This document shows, piece by piece, positions 1 through 8,699 of a stretch of 59,030 nt of DNA (its first letter is position 1; the number at the start of each line of letters is the position of its first letter). Both the position numbers and the translations under genes were made by a program. The stretch is from an uncultured Desulfosporosinus sp. GTDB lineage: Bacteria > Bacillota > Desulfitobacteriia > Desulfitobacteriales > Desulfitobacteriaceae. The notes below the pieces were generated by a model, which had not been told where the DNA came from, did not search any database, and was given only the letters and a program-made list of their open reading frames with translations. The stretch covers positions 1-59,030 of the forward strand of contig CAKMJS010000016.1 of NCBI GenBank assembly GCA_927405585.1. Reading direction: 5' to 3'.

Positions 1-55
1 AATTATTACAATCTCCTTTGGTATAGAAAATAGAAGAAGAGAGGATTTAATCTAA

Positions 56-202
56 ATGAACATACTCCAATACGAATCAAACATCTGGGCAACTGCCGAC
101 CTGTTACGCGGTTGCGGTATCAAAGAATCCGAATGGCCGTCATTTATGATGCCATTTTTTGCACTTGCTATGATCCCCGTTCATCAGATATCTGTGGTTT
201 GA
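56..202 (+). pseudogene. hsdM: Type I restriction methylase HsdM, 5' fragment
   Basis: The ATG follows a GA-rich ribosome site. The first ~39 codons (NIWATADLLRG, KESEWPSFMMPFFALAM) look like the N-terminal helical domain of HsdM-type adenine methylases, recognised from memory. Similarity stops near base 170, where the frame enters tyrosine-recombinase DNA; a stop follows at 200-202. The methylase core is absent, so this is a dead 5' stub, apparently broken by the neighbouring recombinase element or by a deletion. Confidence 0.55.
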
Positions 203-674
203 CGTTTGAAAATTTGCTTTGGTCACAGAACCTTATTGTCCTTATTCAGGAAAAAACAAAAAAACGGGTCGATCTCCCACTTCTTACCGAAGTCGGAAAT
301 TCCATCATTGACTATGTTAATATGGACGCCCAGTATCAGATCTACCTTATGTGTTCCTGCATGCGAATCATGGTTTCCGTAAGCTTCAGGAGCCCACATT
401 GCATAGCATTGTCTGTTACTACATGCGCCTTGCAGGAATAGCCAATGTAAATGCTAAAAAACATGGCCCACATGCATTGCGTCATAGCCTCGCAGGATTC
501 CTTCTTGAGAATAAAACACCTCTTCCTGTCATATCAGAAGTGCTTGGTCATACCAGCACAGAATCCACCAAAACATACATACGAATTGATATGGGTTCGC
601 TGCGCCAGTGTGCCCTTGAAGTCCCTCACGTAAATAACAGCTACTATCAGAAAGGGGGCTTCTGCAATGGATGA
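170..674 (+). pseudogene. Tyrosine recombinase, first of a RIT trio (RitA-like), truncated and frameshifted
   Basis: Two frames together give the C-terminal catalytic half of a phage-type integrase. The first frame carries the RSSDICGLTFENL strand. After a frameshift near 349 the second frame gives HALRHSLAGFLL (H-x-x-R) and VLGHTSTESTKTYIRID (H and the nucleophilic Tyr). The N-terminal DNA-binding half is missing. The stop overlaps the next recombinase start, as expected for the three-gene RIT arrangement. Not functional as it stands. Confidence 0.75.
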
Positions 675-1626
675 TTTCAGGAGCAGCATGGCCTCTCTCA
701 TACAATCTTATGTGGATTTCAAACGCAGTCTTGGATACAAGTTTCAATATACGTATGTTTTTGGCAATCTGGACAGGTTTCTTTGTGAACAGGCGTATGA
801 ATCACTGGGTCTAAGTGAAGAAATATTACGCAAATGGAGTGAACGACGTTCCAATGAAACTGATGTTACATGGTATAAAAGGGTTGATGACATAAGGAAT
901 TTAGCCATCTATCTGAATGGAATTGGGTATCCGTCTTATGTCCCCCGATTGCCAAGACGATATACAACAACGTTTAAACCCTATATCTTTACGGATGAAG
1001 AACTCCAGCGTTTCTTTGAAGCATGCGATAACATGGAATATAACAGCAACTACCAGTCGCTTTATCATGTCTGCCCCGCGTTATTTAGGCTTTTATACGG
1101 AAGTGGACTGCGTGTAAATGAAGCTCTTTCCTTGAAATGTGAAGATGTTAACCTGACGGAGGGCTTCATTATCATTCATGAAACGAAAAACGGAGAGGAG
1201 CGTCAATTGCCACTTTCAGAGTCATTAAAAAATGTACTAATACATTACTATGACTATTGTCGCAGTAATGCGAACAACCAGGATTACTTCTTTGTGAAAA
1301 ATAATGGTGAGAAATGCTCATCTAACACTATCTATAAAAAGTTTCGGAAAATGCTGTATTATGCCAAGATATCACATGGAGGAAAGGGACATGGCCCTCG
1401 TGTTCATGATTTCAGGCATTCGTTCAGTGTCCACTCACTGGCAAATATGGCCGAGCATGGATTGGATCTTTATTACTGCCTTCCGTTGTTATCAAAATAC
1501 CTTGGACATAAATCACTTGCAGCTACAGATAATTATGTTAGGCTGACAGCAGATATGTACCCAAAGCTTATGAATGATGTAAACCAGATATGCGCTTTCA
1601 TCTTTCCAGAGGTGAAGCAGCCATGA
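667..1626 (+). CDS. Tyrosine recombinase, second of a RIT trio
   Basis: A 319-residue phage integrase-family recombinase that would cut and rejoin DNA through a 3'-phosphotyrosine. It has an N-terminal core-binding region. The catalytic domain contains LYGSGLRVNEALSL (first Arg), VHDFRHSFSVH (H-x-x-R) and YLGHKSLAATDNYVRL (H, Tyr nucleophile). The ATG overlaps the end of the first recombinase by 8 nt, and its stop overlaps the ATG of the third. This tight overlap of three different recombinases is the hallmark of RIT elements. The gene looks intact. Confidence 0.85.
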   Translation: MDDFRSSMASLIQSYVDFKRSLGYKFQYTYVFGNLDRFLCEQAYESLGLSEEILRKWSERRSNETDVTWYKRVDDIRNLAIYLNGIGYPSYVPRLPRRYTTTFKPYIFTDEELQRFFEACDNMEYNSNYQSLYHVCPALFRLLYGSGLRVNEALSLKCEDVNLTEGFIIIHETKNGEERQLPLSESLKNVLIHYYDYCRSNANNQDYFFVKNNGEKCSSNTIYKKFRKMLYYAKISHGGKGHGPRVHDFRHSFSVHSLANMAEHGLDLYYCLPLLSKYLGHKSLAATDNYVRLTADMYPKLMNDVNQICAFIFPEVKQP

Positions 1627-2642
1627 AACCAACGGATTTCGCTTATTATCTGACCAGCTTCTTTATAAAGTATCTTCCAGTTGAACGCGGTGTAAGTCCA
1701 AACACTATTTCGTCTTACCGAGACACATTCCTGCTTTTTATTGCATTTGTCAGGGATGAGAAAGGCAAAGCAATCGAACGGCTTCACCTAAAAGATATTA
1801 ATAAAGAACTCATTACAGACTTCCTTAGCTGGATTGAGACTGGCAGGAAATGTTCAATACCAACGAGGAATGTCCGACTAACTGCCATCCATTCGTTCTT
1901 TCAATATCTGCAGTATGAATATCCGGATTTTCTGCTTGAATGGCAGAAGATACTCTCTATTCCAGTGAAAAAAGGTGAGCGTGGAACCTTGAACTATACG
2001 TCACTTGAAGGAATAAAGCTTCTTCTCTCAATGCCGGATCAACGCACAAAATCAGGAAGACGGGATTTGGCTCTTCTGTCACTGATGTATGATACGGGAG
2101 CAAGGGTTCAGGAAATTGCAGATCTCACACCTGCAATGGTTCGTCTTTCCAAACCGAGTACCATTAAGCTTATTGGAAAAGGCAATAAAGCCCGTATAGT
2201 TCCACTAATGGAAAAGCAGGTTGATATTCTCAACTGCTACATGATCGAGAATAAACTGGAGGCTCCCTATGCTAACCAGTATCCGCTGTTTTCTAACAAC
2301 AGAAAGGAAAAACTTACCCGTGCAGGAATCGGTTATATACTCGATAAATATGTGACTATGGCTAGACTCGAGGATGCATCACTAATACCGAAAAAATTTA
2401 GTTGCCATTGCATGAGACATAGCAAAAGCATGCATTTACTTCAATCAGGAGTTAATCTTGTCTATATTCGGGATATGCTTGGACATGTATCCGTACAGAC
2501 CACAGAAATTTATGCGAGAGCCGATTCCCGGAAGAAACGCGAAGCAATTGAGCAAGCCTACACTGATGTAACTCCTGATGCAAAGCCACAGTGGGAAAGT
2601 AATCATGATCTTATTGAATGGCTGAAGTCATTCAATAAGTGA
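1623..2642 (+). CDS. Tyrosine recombinase, third of a RIT trio
   Basis: A 339-residue tyrosine recombinase starting at the ATG inside an ATGA overlap with the preceding gene. Residues ~1-110 form a SAM-like core-binding domain. The catalytic part shows YDTGARVQEIADL (Arg), CHCMRHSKSMHL (H-x-x-R) and MLGHVSVQTTEIYARAD (H, Tyr). Full length for the family. It presumably acted with its two upstream partners on the repeat-rich DNA just downstream. Confidence 0.85.
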   Translation: MKPTDFAYYLTSFFIKYLPVERGVSPNTISSYRDTFLLFIAFVRDEKGKAIERLHLKDINKELITDFLSWIETGRKCSIPTRNVRLTAIHSFFQYLQYEYPDFLLEWQKILSIPVKKGERGTLNYTSLEGIKLLLSMPDQRTKSGRRDLALLSLMYDTGARVQEIADLTPAMVRLSKPSTIKLIGKGNKARIVPLMEKQVDILNCYMIENKLEAPYANQYPLFSNNRKEKLTRAGIGYILDKYVTMARLEDASLIPKKFSCHCMRHSKSMHLLQSGVNLVYIRDMLGHVSVQTTEIYARADSRKKREAIEQAYTDVTPDAKPQWESNHDLIEWLKSFNK

Positions 2643-2647
2643 CAGTG

Positions 2648-2760
2648 GAATGAAAATGTAAAGTGAATCCAAAAGAACCTCTTATTTTATGAGGGTTTCA
2701 TCGACTTACTTTACATTTTCATTTACTTTACATAGCCGCGAATATGTAAAGCTTTACATA
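2648..2760 (+). repeat. Repeat-rich end of the RIT element
   Basis: The motif AATGAAAATGTAAAGT (about 2650) recurs inverted as ACTTTACATTTTCATT (about 2708). A further TTTACAT copy and a perfect 18-bp palindrome, TATGTAAAGCTTTACATA (2743-2760), follow. Such clustered inverted copies directly after the third recombinase fit the recombinase-binding terminal region of a RIT element. The transposase fragment begins immediately after it. Confidence 0.5.
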
Positions 2761-2762
2761 TT

Positions 2763-3350
2763 AAAGGGAAGGTAGAGCGTCTGAACCGTGTGGTTCAAAG
2801 CTTCCTCAATGAAGTCCTGCTCGAAAAGCCGAAAACATTGGATCGCCTTAACACCTGGTTTCAAGCATGGCTTAGCGAATGCCACCAAAACAAGCCTCAC
2901 ACGGCACTCGGAGAAACGACGAGTCCCGAAATTGCGTATCGGAGTGATCGCTCACCACTGCGATTCGTAGAACCTGAAATCTTAACGAATGCCTTCCTTC
3001 ATAGCGAAGAGCGCAAAGTGGACAAGTCCGGTTGCATTAGCTTTATGGGAAAAAAATATGAGGTAGGGCTACTATTCATCGGAAGAAAGGTTCAGCTCGT
3101 GTACGATCCCGCTGACATCACAGAATTGACCATCGAATACGAGGGTCATGCACCTTGGACGGTTCGTGAGCAAGTCATCAGGGAATGGTCTGGAAAGCGT
3201 CCGGCGTTGCCGGATCACATGCAACCAGAAAAAGCGGATGAATCGCGTTTACTTCGTGCAGCCGAGGAGCAGAATAAGCAACGAAACGAACGGCAAGCCC
3301 CTGCCGTCTCCTACCGAACAGTTCGGAAGGAGGTAAACAAGCATGTATGA
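2763..3350 (+). pseudogene. DDE transposase (Mu/IS481-type C-terminal part), 5' truncated
   Basis: The reading frame opens with KGKVERLNRVVQSF, which carries the last acidic residue (E) of a DDE catalytic triad. It continues through a Mu-transposase C-terminal beta-barrel-like region (GCISFMGKKYEVG, RKVQLVYDP). The N-terminal HTH and the first two catalytic Asp are absent, so the gene was beheaded where the RIT repeats now lie. The stop overlaps the start of the AAA+ partner by 8 nt. A GTG at 2790 could start a residual protein of 186 aa, but it would be catalytically dead. Confidence 0.75.
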
Positions 3351-4143
3351 ATCGTTCTACGGGCTGAGTCACACGCCCTTCTCAAGGGATATTCCCACCG
3401 ATAAATTGTACCTATCGAGCATACTGGAAGAAACACTCGGCAGGCTCGAATATGCAGCAGAGCGTCAGTTGTTTGCCGTCATCACTGGCGACTGTGGGAC
3501 AGGAAAAACGACGACGATTCGCCGGTTTGCGAAAACGCTTGATCCAGCGAAGTATAGGATTTTATACCTATCGGATTCTAAGTTAACACCTCGTCACTTT
3601 TACAAAGGAATGCTTGAGCAACTTGGATACGAGTCGAAGTTCTATCGTGGCGATGCCAAACGCCAACTGCATCGGGAGATTGAATTGATGCGCGGAATTC
3701 ATCAATTACAGGTAGTTGTCGTCGTGGACGAAGCACATTTGCTAGATAAAGAGATGCTGGAGGAAGTTCGCTTTCTACTTAATATGAAGATGGATGCCGA
3801 GAGCCCCATGGCACTCATTCTTGTCGGTCAGAACGAGCTATGGGATCGTCTTCACCTGCAGGCTTACACCGCAATTCGCCAACGTATCGATTTACAATGC
3901 AAGCTGTCACACTATGATCGTGCAGAGGCACAGTCCTATATGAAACAGCACTTAGCCTATTCGGGTGCAACCAGCGACATTTTTTCAGACCAAGCGATCG
4001 ACGATATTTATCGTTACTCCAGCGGTGCCGCCCGACTCATTAACAAGTTATGTACCCATTGCCTCCTCTACGGTTCACAGAACGGTCACCGGATTATTGA
4101 TGACCGGATGGTAAAACGTGTGATCGAGGGGGAATTGTCATGA
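3343..4143 (+). CDS. ExeA/TniB-like AAA+ ATPase, transposase partner
   Basis: A 266-residue AAA+ protein with an N-terminal YESFYGLSHTPFSRD region, Walker A GDCGTGKTT (residues 49-57), Walker B VVVVDEAHLL, sensor-1-like ALILVGQNE and an arginine-rich IRQRIDL stretch. Families with this opening partner DDE transposases and help choose target DNA. The start has an AGGAGG 11 nt upstream and overlaps the transposase. Because the transposase is truncated, the gene is probably orphaned. Confidence 0.8.
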   Translation: MYESFYGLSHTPFSRDIPTDKLYLSSILEETLGRLEYAAERQLFAVITGDCGTGKTTTIRRFAKTLDPAKYRILYLSDSKLTPRHFYKGMLEQLGYESKFYRGDAKRQLHREIELMRGIHQLQVVVVVDEAHLLDKEMLEEVRFLLNMKMDAESPMALILVGQNELWDRLHLQAYTAIRQRIDLQCKLSHYDRAEAQSYMKQHLAYSGATSDIFSDQAIDDIYRYSSGAARLINKLCTHCLLYGSQNGHRIIDDRMVKRVIEGELS

Positions 4144-4415
4144 ACCGACCAGGCTTGGAAGACTATTTCATAAAAACTGGGTTCTATGATCTCCTGCCGA
4201 TGGCCTTGAAATTAGCGAGGACCCAAGGATATGACCATTTTGAGATGATTGAAGCCATCTGTAAAGTCCATGATAAGTTTAATCAGTATCCACCGACTAA
4301 AAACCGGAGCGCTTGGTTTAGACAGGTTTTCGATGAAAAGTTGAAAGAGGCCAGGGCGGATATTCTGGCCTTCAGGGCAAAACCTGACCCTCTGCGGGAA
4401 AAAGCGAGTACATAA
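4140..4415 (+). CDS. Small third gene of the transposition operon, unknown function
   Basis: A 91-residue soluble, helical, charged protein starting at an ATG that overlaps the ATPase stop (ATGA). I do not recognise a domain. Its position suggests a small accessory protein of the transposase/ATPase element. The sequence (LMALKLARTQ-like helices, KNRSAWFRQVFDEKLKEAR) shows no membrane segment and no cysteine motif. Confidence 0.55.
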   Translation: MNRPGLEDYFIKTGFYDLLPMALKLARTQGYDHFEMIEAICKVHDKFNQYPPTKNRSAWFRQVFDEKLKEARADILAFRAKPDPLREKAST

Positions 4416-4522
4416 GAACGCCTATGTTTAATCGTTACTAGAACAGTCGCGAACTGATGTAGATTGATGTTGTGCTGATGCATAAGTGCTCATCCCTTGC
4501 ACCAAAATGAGGAGGGAAAAAG

Positions 4523-4708
4523 GTGCCCAGACAATCGATTGAACTACCTGAAACAGTAAAAAAAGGGCTTGACCAAATGGCTACAGCGTTTGGAATGACG
4601 CAAAATGCTCTTATTAGTCTTGCCGTCGCCACCATGGTTGTAAAATATGAGGCTGAAGGAATGAGGATTTTCTTTGATCTGATTTCACTACCAACAAAAC
4701 CTAAATAG
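4523..4708 (+). CDS. Small ribbon-helix-helix-like protein
   Basis: A 61-residue product from a GTG with AGGAGGG just upstream. SIELPETVKKGLDQMATAFG followed by a helix (TQNALISLAVATMVV) resembles the beta strand plus two helices of CopG/Arc-type DNA-binding proteins. It may be a regulator of the adjacent element. A strong terminator follows. The family assignment is an inference from pattern only. Confidence 0.5.
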   Translation: MPRQSIELPETVKKGLDQMATAFGMTQNALISLAVATMVVKYEAEGMRIFFDLISLPTKPK

Positions 4709-4736
4709 TCTGTTGTTAATATTAACTATATATAGA

Positions 4737-4772
4737 GAGAGAACCCTTTAGTGAAGGTTCTCTCTTGGTTTA
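4737..4772 (+). terminator. Intrinsic terminator
   Basis: Stem GAGAGAACC / GGTTCTCTC with an inner TT/AA pair, followed by a T-rich tract (TTGGTTTATT). It closes the small transposition operon. Confidence 0.75.
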
Positions 4773-4806
4773 TTACTCTTGTTTTTCTTATTTCTCAGTA
4801 ACGAAT

Positions 4807-4842
4807 GACGGACGGACTGACTGACTGACTGACTGACTGACG
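4807..4842. repeat. Tetranucleotide microsatellite (GACG)2(GACT)6(GACG)
   Basis: Nine perfect 4-bp units in a row in a non-coding stretch between the terminator and the HTH/zinc gene. Such a run is prone to slippage. No gene crosses it. Confidence 0.9.
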
Positions 4843-4983
4843 GAAACCAGTTATTGATATTTGGTCAGTTTATCCGTCTAAAGCGGGACACATTACACCA
4901 TCAATCTTTGGAAGTTAAACAGCGTCATTAACAGCCATCGCCCAAATTCATATAAAACCTTAAAGCTGCAAAACTGATAAACT

Positions 4984-5024
4984 GTGGGACCTGTAGAGTA
5001 ACATCTACAGGTCTCACTTTTTTT
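4984..5024 (+). terminator. Intrinsic terminator or attenuator
   Basis: A long stem (GGACCTGTAGA with TCTACAGGTCTCAC) and a 7-T run lie only ~17 nt before the start of the recombination module. It probably insulates that operon from upstream transcription, or acts as an attenuator. Confidence 0.8.
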
Positions 5025-5041
5025 GCAAAGGAGTGACCACT

Positions 5042-5491
5042 ATGACTTTATTTCAAAAGGAACAGGTACGCCGGATGCGTTGTGAAGGAAAAAGCTACTC
5101 GATAATTGCCGGTTTCCTTGGTATATCAGAAAATACCATAAAATCATTCTCCCAAAGAAATAACCTCGGTGGTATGAACGCTACTTTAAAAGCGGAACAA
5201 GTGGATACCGAGAAAGAGGACCTAAACTTTTGTAAAAACTGCGGTAAGTATATTGAGCAGCAACCTGGTAAGAAGCCGCGTAAATTCTGCTCAGATGAAT
5301 GCCGTATAGCTTGGTGGAACACTCATATAGACCTAGTCTCTCAAAAGTCAATCTACCATTTAGAATGCTTGGGATGCAAAAAGCCGTTTGACAGCTATGG
5401 AAACAAGAATCGAAAATACTGCACTCATGCTTGTTATATTAAAGATCGGTTCATGAAACAGACGCAGTTGGAAGTGAGGAATCAAGGATGA
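5042..5491 (+). CDS. HTH protein with zinc fingers, associated with serine recombinases
   Basis: 149 residues from the ATG placed 8 nt after AAAGGAG (a GTG 9 nt earlier sits on the ribosome site and is rejected). The N-terminus is a sigma-factor-like or resolvase-like HTH (GKSYSIIAGFLGISENTIKS). The C-terminal half has two Cys clusters (FCKNCGKY...FCSDEC and CLGCKKPF...YCTHAC), each fit to hold zinc. Genes of this type commonly precede large serine recombinases in Clostridia elements. A role in controlling or assisting recombination is inferred. Confidence 0.65.
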   Translation: MTLFQKEQVRRMRCEGKSYSIIAGFLGISENTIKSFSQRNNLGGMNATLKAEQVDTEKEDLNFCKNCGKYIEQQPGKKPRKFCSDECRIAWWNTHIDLVSQKSIYHLECLGCKKPFDSYGNKNRKYCTHACYIKDRFMKQTQLEVRNQG

Positions 5492-5649
5492 CACCAGAGC
5501 AATTCGACCGTGAAAAGGCTTATCGTATTACACTGTCTCTTGCTAAAACTATGCTCAAAAGAGGATTGATAACTGAACAAGACTATATAAAAATAGGTGA
5601 AATGATGCTTGAAAAATACCGCCCTTTATTAGGTGTGATATGGCCTTGA
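5488..5649 (+). CDS. SHOCT-like small protein
   Basis: A 53-residue product. Its ATG overlaps the stop of the preceding gene. The segment AKTMLKRGLITEQDYIKIGEMMLEKY, read in shorter pieces (LKRGLITEQDY, MMLEKYRP), has the 'L..G.IT..EY...K..LL' pattern of SHOCT domains, often found as a short oligomerisation module. It sits between the HTH/zinc gene and the recombinase gene, in one operon. Confidence 0.6.
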   Translation: MTPEQFDREKAYRITLSLAKTMLKRGLITEQDYIKIGEMMLEKYRPLLGVIWP

Positions 5650-5707
5650 TATAACTTGCTATATATAGGTATCAGAGCTAACATGTGATACTGAAAGGAG
5701 GGTTTTT

Positions 5708-7015
5708 ATGGAACGAATCATCAAGAAAATGTCGCCGACAAAGCCGATGCTGCCAAAGAAAAAGCGTGTGGCCGCCTACGCCAGAGTATCCACCAGCAAA
5801 GATGCCATGCTCCATTCGCTCTCTGCTCAGGTCAGCTATTACAGCGACTATATCCAGAAGCGTCGAGACTGGCAATATGTTGGCGTTTATGCCGATGAAG
5901 CATCGACCGGAACAAGCGATGACCGAGAACAATTCCAAAAACTTCTTGAGGATTGCCGTGTAGGACTCATCGATATGGTTATTACAAAATCCATATCGCG
6001 ATTTGCTCGAAACACTGTGACCTTGCTTGAAGTGGTACGAGAATTGAAAGAGATCAAGGTTGATGTGTTCTTTGAAAAGGAGAATATTAATACTCTCAGC
6101 GGGGATGGCGAGTTGATGCTCACCATCCTCGCTTCTTTTGCACAGGAGGAAAGCCGTTCGGTCAGTGAAAACTGCAAATGGCGGATACGAAAGCAATTTG
6201 AGGATGGAGAGATTGTTAATTGGCGATTTATGTTCGGATATCGCAGCGTGAATGGCAGAATGGAAATAGACCCAAAGGAAGCAGAGATTGTCCGCTCGAT
6301 CTTCCGTGACTACATTAACGGCATAAGCACAGCATCAATTGCCCGCAGGCTTCAAGGTGAAGGCATACCCACAAGGTTCGGAGGCCAATGGTCAGTCAGA
6401 CGTATCATCGATATGATTCGGAATGAGAAATACGCAGGAAACGCCCTCTTGCAAAAGAAATATGTATTGGACCACCTGACTAAACTCCTTAAGTTGAATC
6501 GTGGTCAGCTCCCCATGTATTACGTCGAAGGTACCCATGAAGCCATAATTAATGAGAAGATCTTTCGCCAGGCGCAAGTGATCTATGAACAGAACAAGGA
6601 AAAAGCTGCTACCAAACGTCCGACAACTCAACGCTACCCGTTTTCGAGCGTAATTAGTTGTCCGCACTGTGGCAAGAATTACAAACGCAAGATTACTCAC
6701 GACAGGGTGTCGTGGAACTGTGCGACCTTTCTTAAAGAGGGAAAAGCAGTATGTCACACAAAGCAAATCCCGGAAGAAACCTTGTTCGAAATAACCACCG
6801 AAGTCTTAGGACTTTTGCAGTTTGATGAGACGGTTTTCAAAAAGATCATACGAGAAATCATAATTCCGGAGTTTAACACTCTGGTTTTTGTTTTTAATGA
6901 CGGACACCACATCAAGCGCGTTTGGCAAGATCGCCCACGTAACGAAAGGTGGACCGAAGAGTTAAGACAGAAAGCACGGGAACGGGAAATTAAAAGAAGG
7001 AGGAAAAGCAAATGA
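5708..7015 (+). CDS. Large serine recombinase (site-specific integrase)
   Basis: A 435-residue member of the large serine recombinase family. The resolvase domain opens with VAAYARVST (catalytic Ser) and includes ITKSISRFARNT. The recombinase domain spans about 160-260. A zinc ribbon CPHCGKNYKRK with later Cys residues follows, then a basic tail. The start has GAAAGGAGG 6-7 nt upstream and the stop overlaps the next recombinase by 4 nt. Paired recombinases like these integrate and excise ICEs. This one looks intact. Confidence 0.9.
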   Translation: MERIIKKMSPTKPMLPKKKRVAAYARVSTSKDAMLHSLSAQVSYYSDYIQKRRDWQYVGVYADEASTGTSDDREQFQKLLEDCRVGLIDMVITKSISRFARNTVTLLEVVRELKEIKVDVFFEKENINTLSGDGELMLTILASFAQEESRSVSENCKWRIRKQFEDGEIVNWRFMFGYRSVNGRMEIDPKEAEIVRSIFRDYINGISTASIARRLQGEGIPTRFGGQWSVRRIIDMIRNEKYAGNALLQKKYVLDHLTKLLKLNRGQLPMYYVEGTHEAIINEKIFRQAQVIYEQNKEKAATKRPTTQRYPFSSVISCPHCGKNYKRKITHDRVSWNCATFLKEGKAVCHTKQIPEETLFEITTEVLGLLQFDETVFKKIIREIIIPEFNTLVFVFNDGHHIKRVWQDRPRNERWTEELRQKAREREIKRRRKSK

Positions 7016-7773
7016 GAGCAGCAAGAGCAGTTACTATTATTCCAGCAACAACCACACAATTTTCCCCACTTCGGCTGGGGGTGGCCGCCAAGAAACGAGT
7101 GGCTGCTTATGCCCGAGTTTCGACGGATACCGAAGAACAGCATTCAAGTTATGAAGCCCAAGTTGATTATTACACACGCAATATTCAAGAAAATGAAAAC
7201 TGGGAGTATATTGATGTTTATACGGATGAGGGCATTTCGGCCACCAACACCAAACGGCGAGGCGGCTTTAACCGGATGATTGCCGATGCTTTAAACGGCA
7301 AACTCGATATGATTATCACCAAGTCGGTTTCACGGTTTGCTCGTAATACAGTCGATACGCTAACAAACGTCCGGCTGCTTAAGGAAAAAGGCGTAGAGGT
7401 CTACTTTGAAAAAGAAAACATCTATACTATGGACAGCAAGGGCGAACTGCTGATTACCATCATGTCGAGCCTTGCGCAGGAGGAAAGCCGAAGCATCTCT
7501 GAAAATGTTACTTGGGGTCAAAGAAAGCGTTTTGCAGACGGGAAGGTCAGCCTGCCATATGGACAGTTCCTTGGTTACGAGAAGGGGAAGGATGGCTTGC
7601 CAAAGATTGTGGAATCGGAAGCCGTAACCATTCGGGTGATTTATCGGCTATTCCTTGAAGGAAAGACCCCTTCAGGTATTGCAAACCACCTCACTCAAAG
7701 CGAAGTGCCAACACCATCCGGCAAACTAAAATGGCCCGTTAGCACGGTAGAGAGTATTCTCACTAATGCGTGA
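7012..7773 (+). pseudogene. Second large serine recombinase, 3' truncated
   Basis: The catalytic domain is intact (VAAYARVSTDTEEQ, ITKSVSRFARNT) and so is the start of the recombinase domain (TPSGKLKWPVSTVESILTN). After ILTN the expected EKY-type continuation is replaced by one alanine and a stop. The zinc ribbon and coiled-coil part, roughly half of a full protein, are missing. The break marks a DNA junction, possibly the insertion point of the ICE that follows. The remaining 253 aa could fold as a catalytic domain but would lack DNA-binding parts. Confidence 0.8.
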
Positions 7774-7779
7774 GTTATA

Positions 7780-7843
7780 ATAGGCATAAATCAGTAGAAC
7801 CCAGTAAACAAGCGGGTTTCCACCGATTTATGCCTATTTTTTT
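7780..7843 (+). terminator. Long inverted repeat with T-run next to the recombinase break
   Basis: Arms ATAGGCATAAATC (7780-7792) and GATTTATGCCTAT (7825-7837) are perfectly complementary over 13 bp. An inner AACCC/GGGTT stem and a run of T follow. It works on paper as a terminator upstream of parA. Its place, 7 nt after the truncated gene, means it could also be part of the element end. Confidence 0.65.
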
Positions 7844-7901
7844 ACGCCTTTTTCAAAGGCAAAAATCAGCAATTTTAAACGATAAGGAGGAAAGGTGAAA
7901 A

Positions 7902-8699
7902 ATGTGCAAAATAATTACTGTTGCAAATCAGAAAGGTGGTGTATCCAAAACAACAAGTGTCCGCAATCTTAGCTACACTCTGGCCGAGTTAGGCTATCGA
8001 GTTTTGGCGGTCGATTATGATCCCCAATCGAACTTAACGGCTTCTCTTGTATTGGAAGATGAAAATGAAGATGCCCCGAAAATTCATACAACGATAGCAA
8101 ACTTAATGACAATGGCAATGGATGAGGAAAAACTGCCGCCTAAGAGTGAGTATGTTTACCGGCGTGGGAAGTTTGACTTTATCCCCAACGATATCCATCT
8201 GTCGGTTGTCGAATCCAACCTGCGGTTGGAGATGGGGAGCGAAAAATTGCTTTTCAACATCCTTGAGCCTTTGTGTGGAGACTATGACTATATTCTCATT
8301 GATACAAATCCCTCCCTTGGCCCGCTGACTATCAACGCCCTTTCAGCAGCCGACAGCGTTCTTATTACAATCAACCCTGAGTTTTACGCCACTATAGGAC
8401 TTCAAGACTTAACTAAGACCATTCTTAAAATCAAACGCAGGATTAACCCTAAAATTGAATTTGAGGGTATCCTTATGACCATGTGCGATATGCAGACTAA
8501 TTTGCACAAGGAAATCAGTGCAGAGGTGAATGAAGCATATCGTGGAGGTATGAGAGTTTTCAAAACATCCATTCCCCGCTCCATCAGGGTAGGTGAAGCT
8601 AATCGCTGCGGAATGAGCATCATGGAATACGACCCAAAATCCAAAGCCGGCTTTGCCTATATGGAATTTGCAAAGGAGTTGAGTGGATATGCCGGATAG
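7902..8699 (+). CDS. parA: ParA-family partition ATPase
   Basis: A 265-residue ParA/Soj-type protein. Walker box KGGVSKTT (residues 11-18), YDPQSNLTASL (switch/A' region) and DTNPSLGPLTINAL (Walker B region) are all present. The usual glycine before the catalytic Lys (KGGVGKT) is Ser15 here, a small but notable change in the ATP loop. It overlaps ParB by 11 nt and is preceded by AAGGAGG. It should stabilise the element in its circular state together with ParB. Confidence 0.9.
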   Translation: MCKIITVANQKGGVSKTTSVRNLSYTLAELGYRVLAVDYDPQSNLTASLVLEDENEDAPKIHTTIANLMTMAMDEEKLPPKSEYVYRRGKFDFIPNDIHLSVVESNLRLEMGSEKLLFNILEPLCGDYDYILIDTNPSLGPLTINALSAADSVLITINPEFYATIGLQDLTKTILKIKRRINPKIEFEGILMTMCDMQTNLHKEISAEVNEAYRGGMRVFKTSIPRSIRVGEANRCGMSIMEYDPKSKAGFAYMEFAKELSGYAG

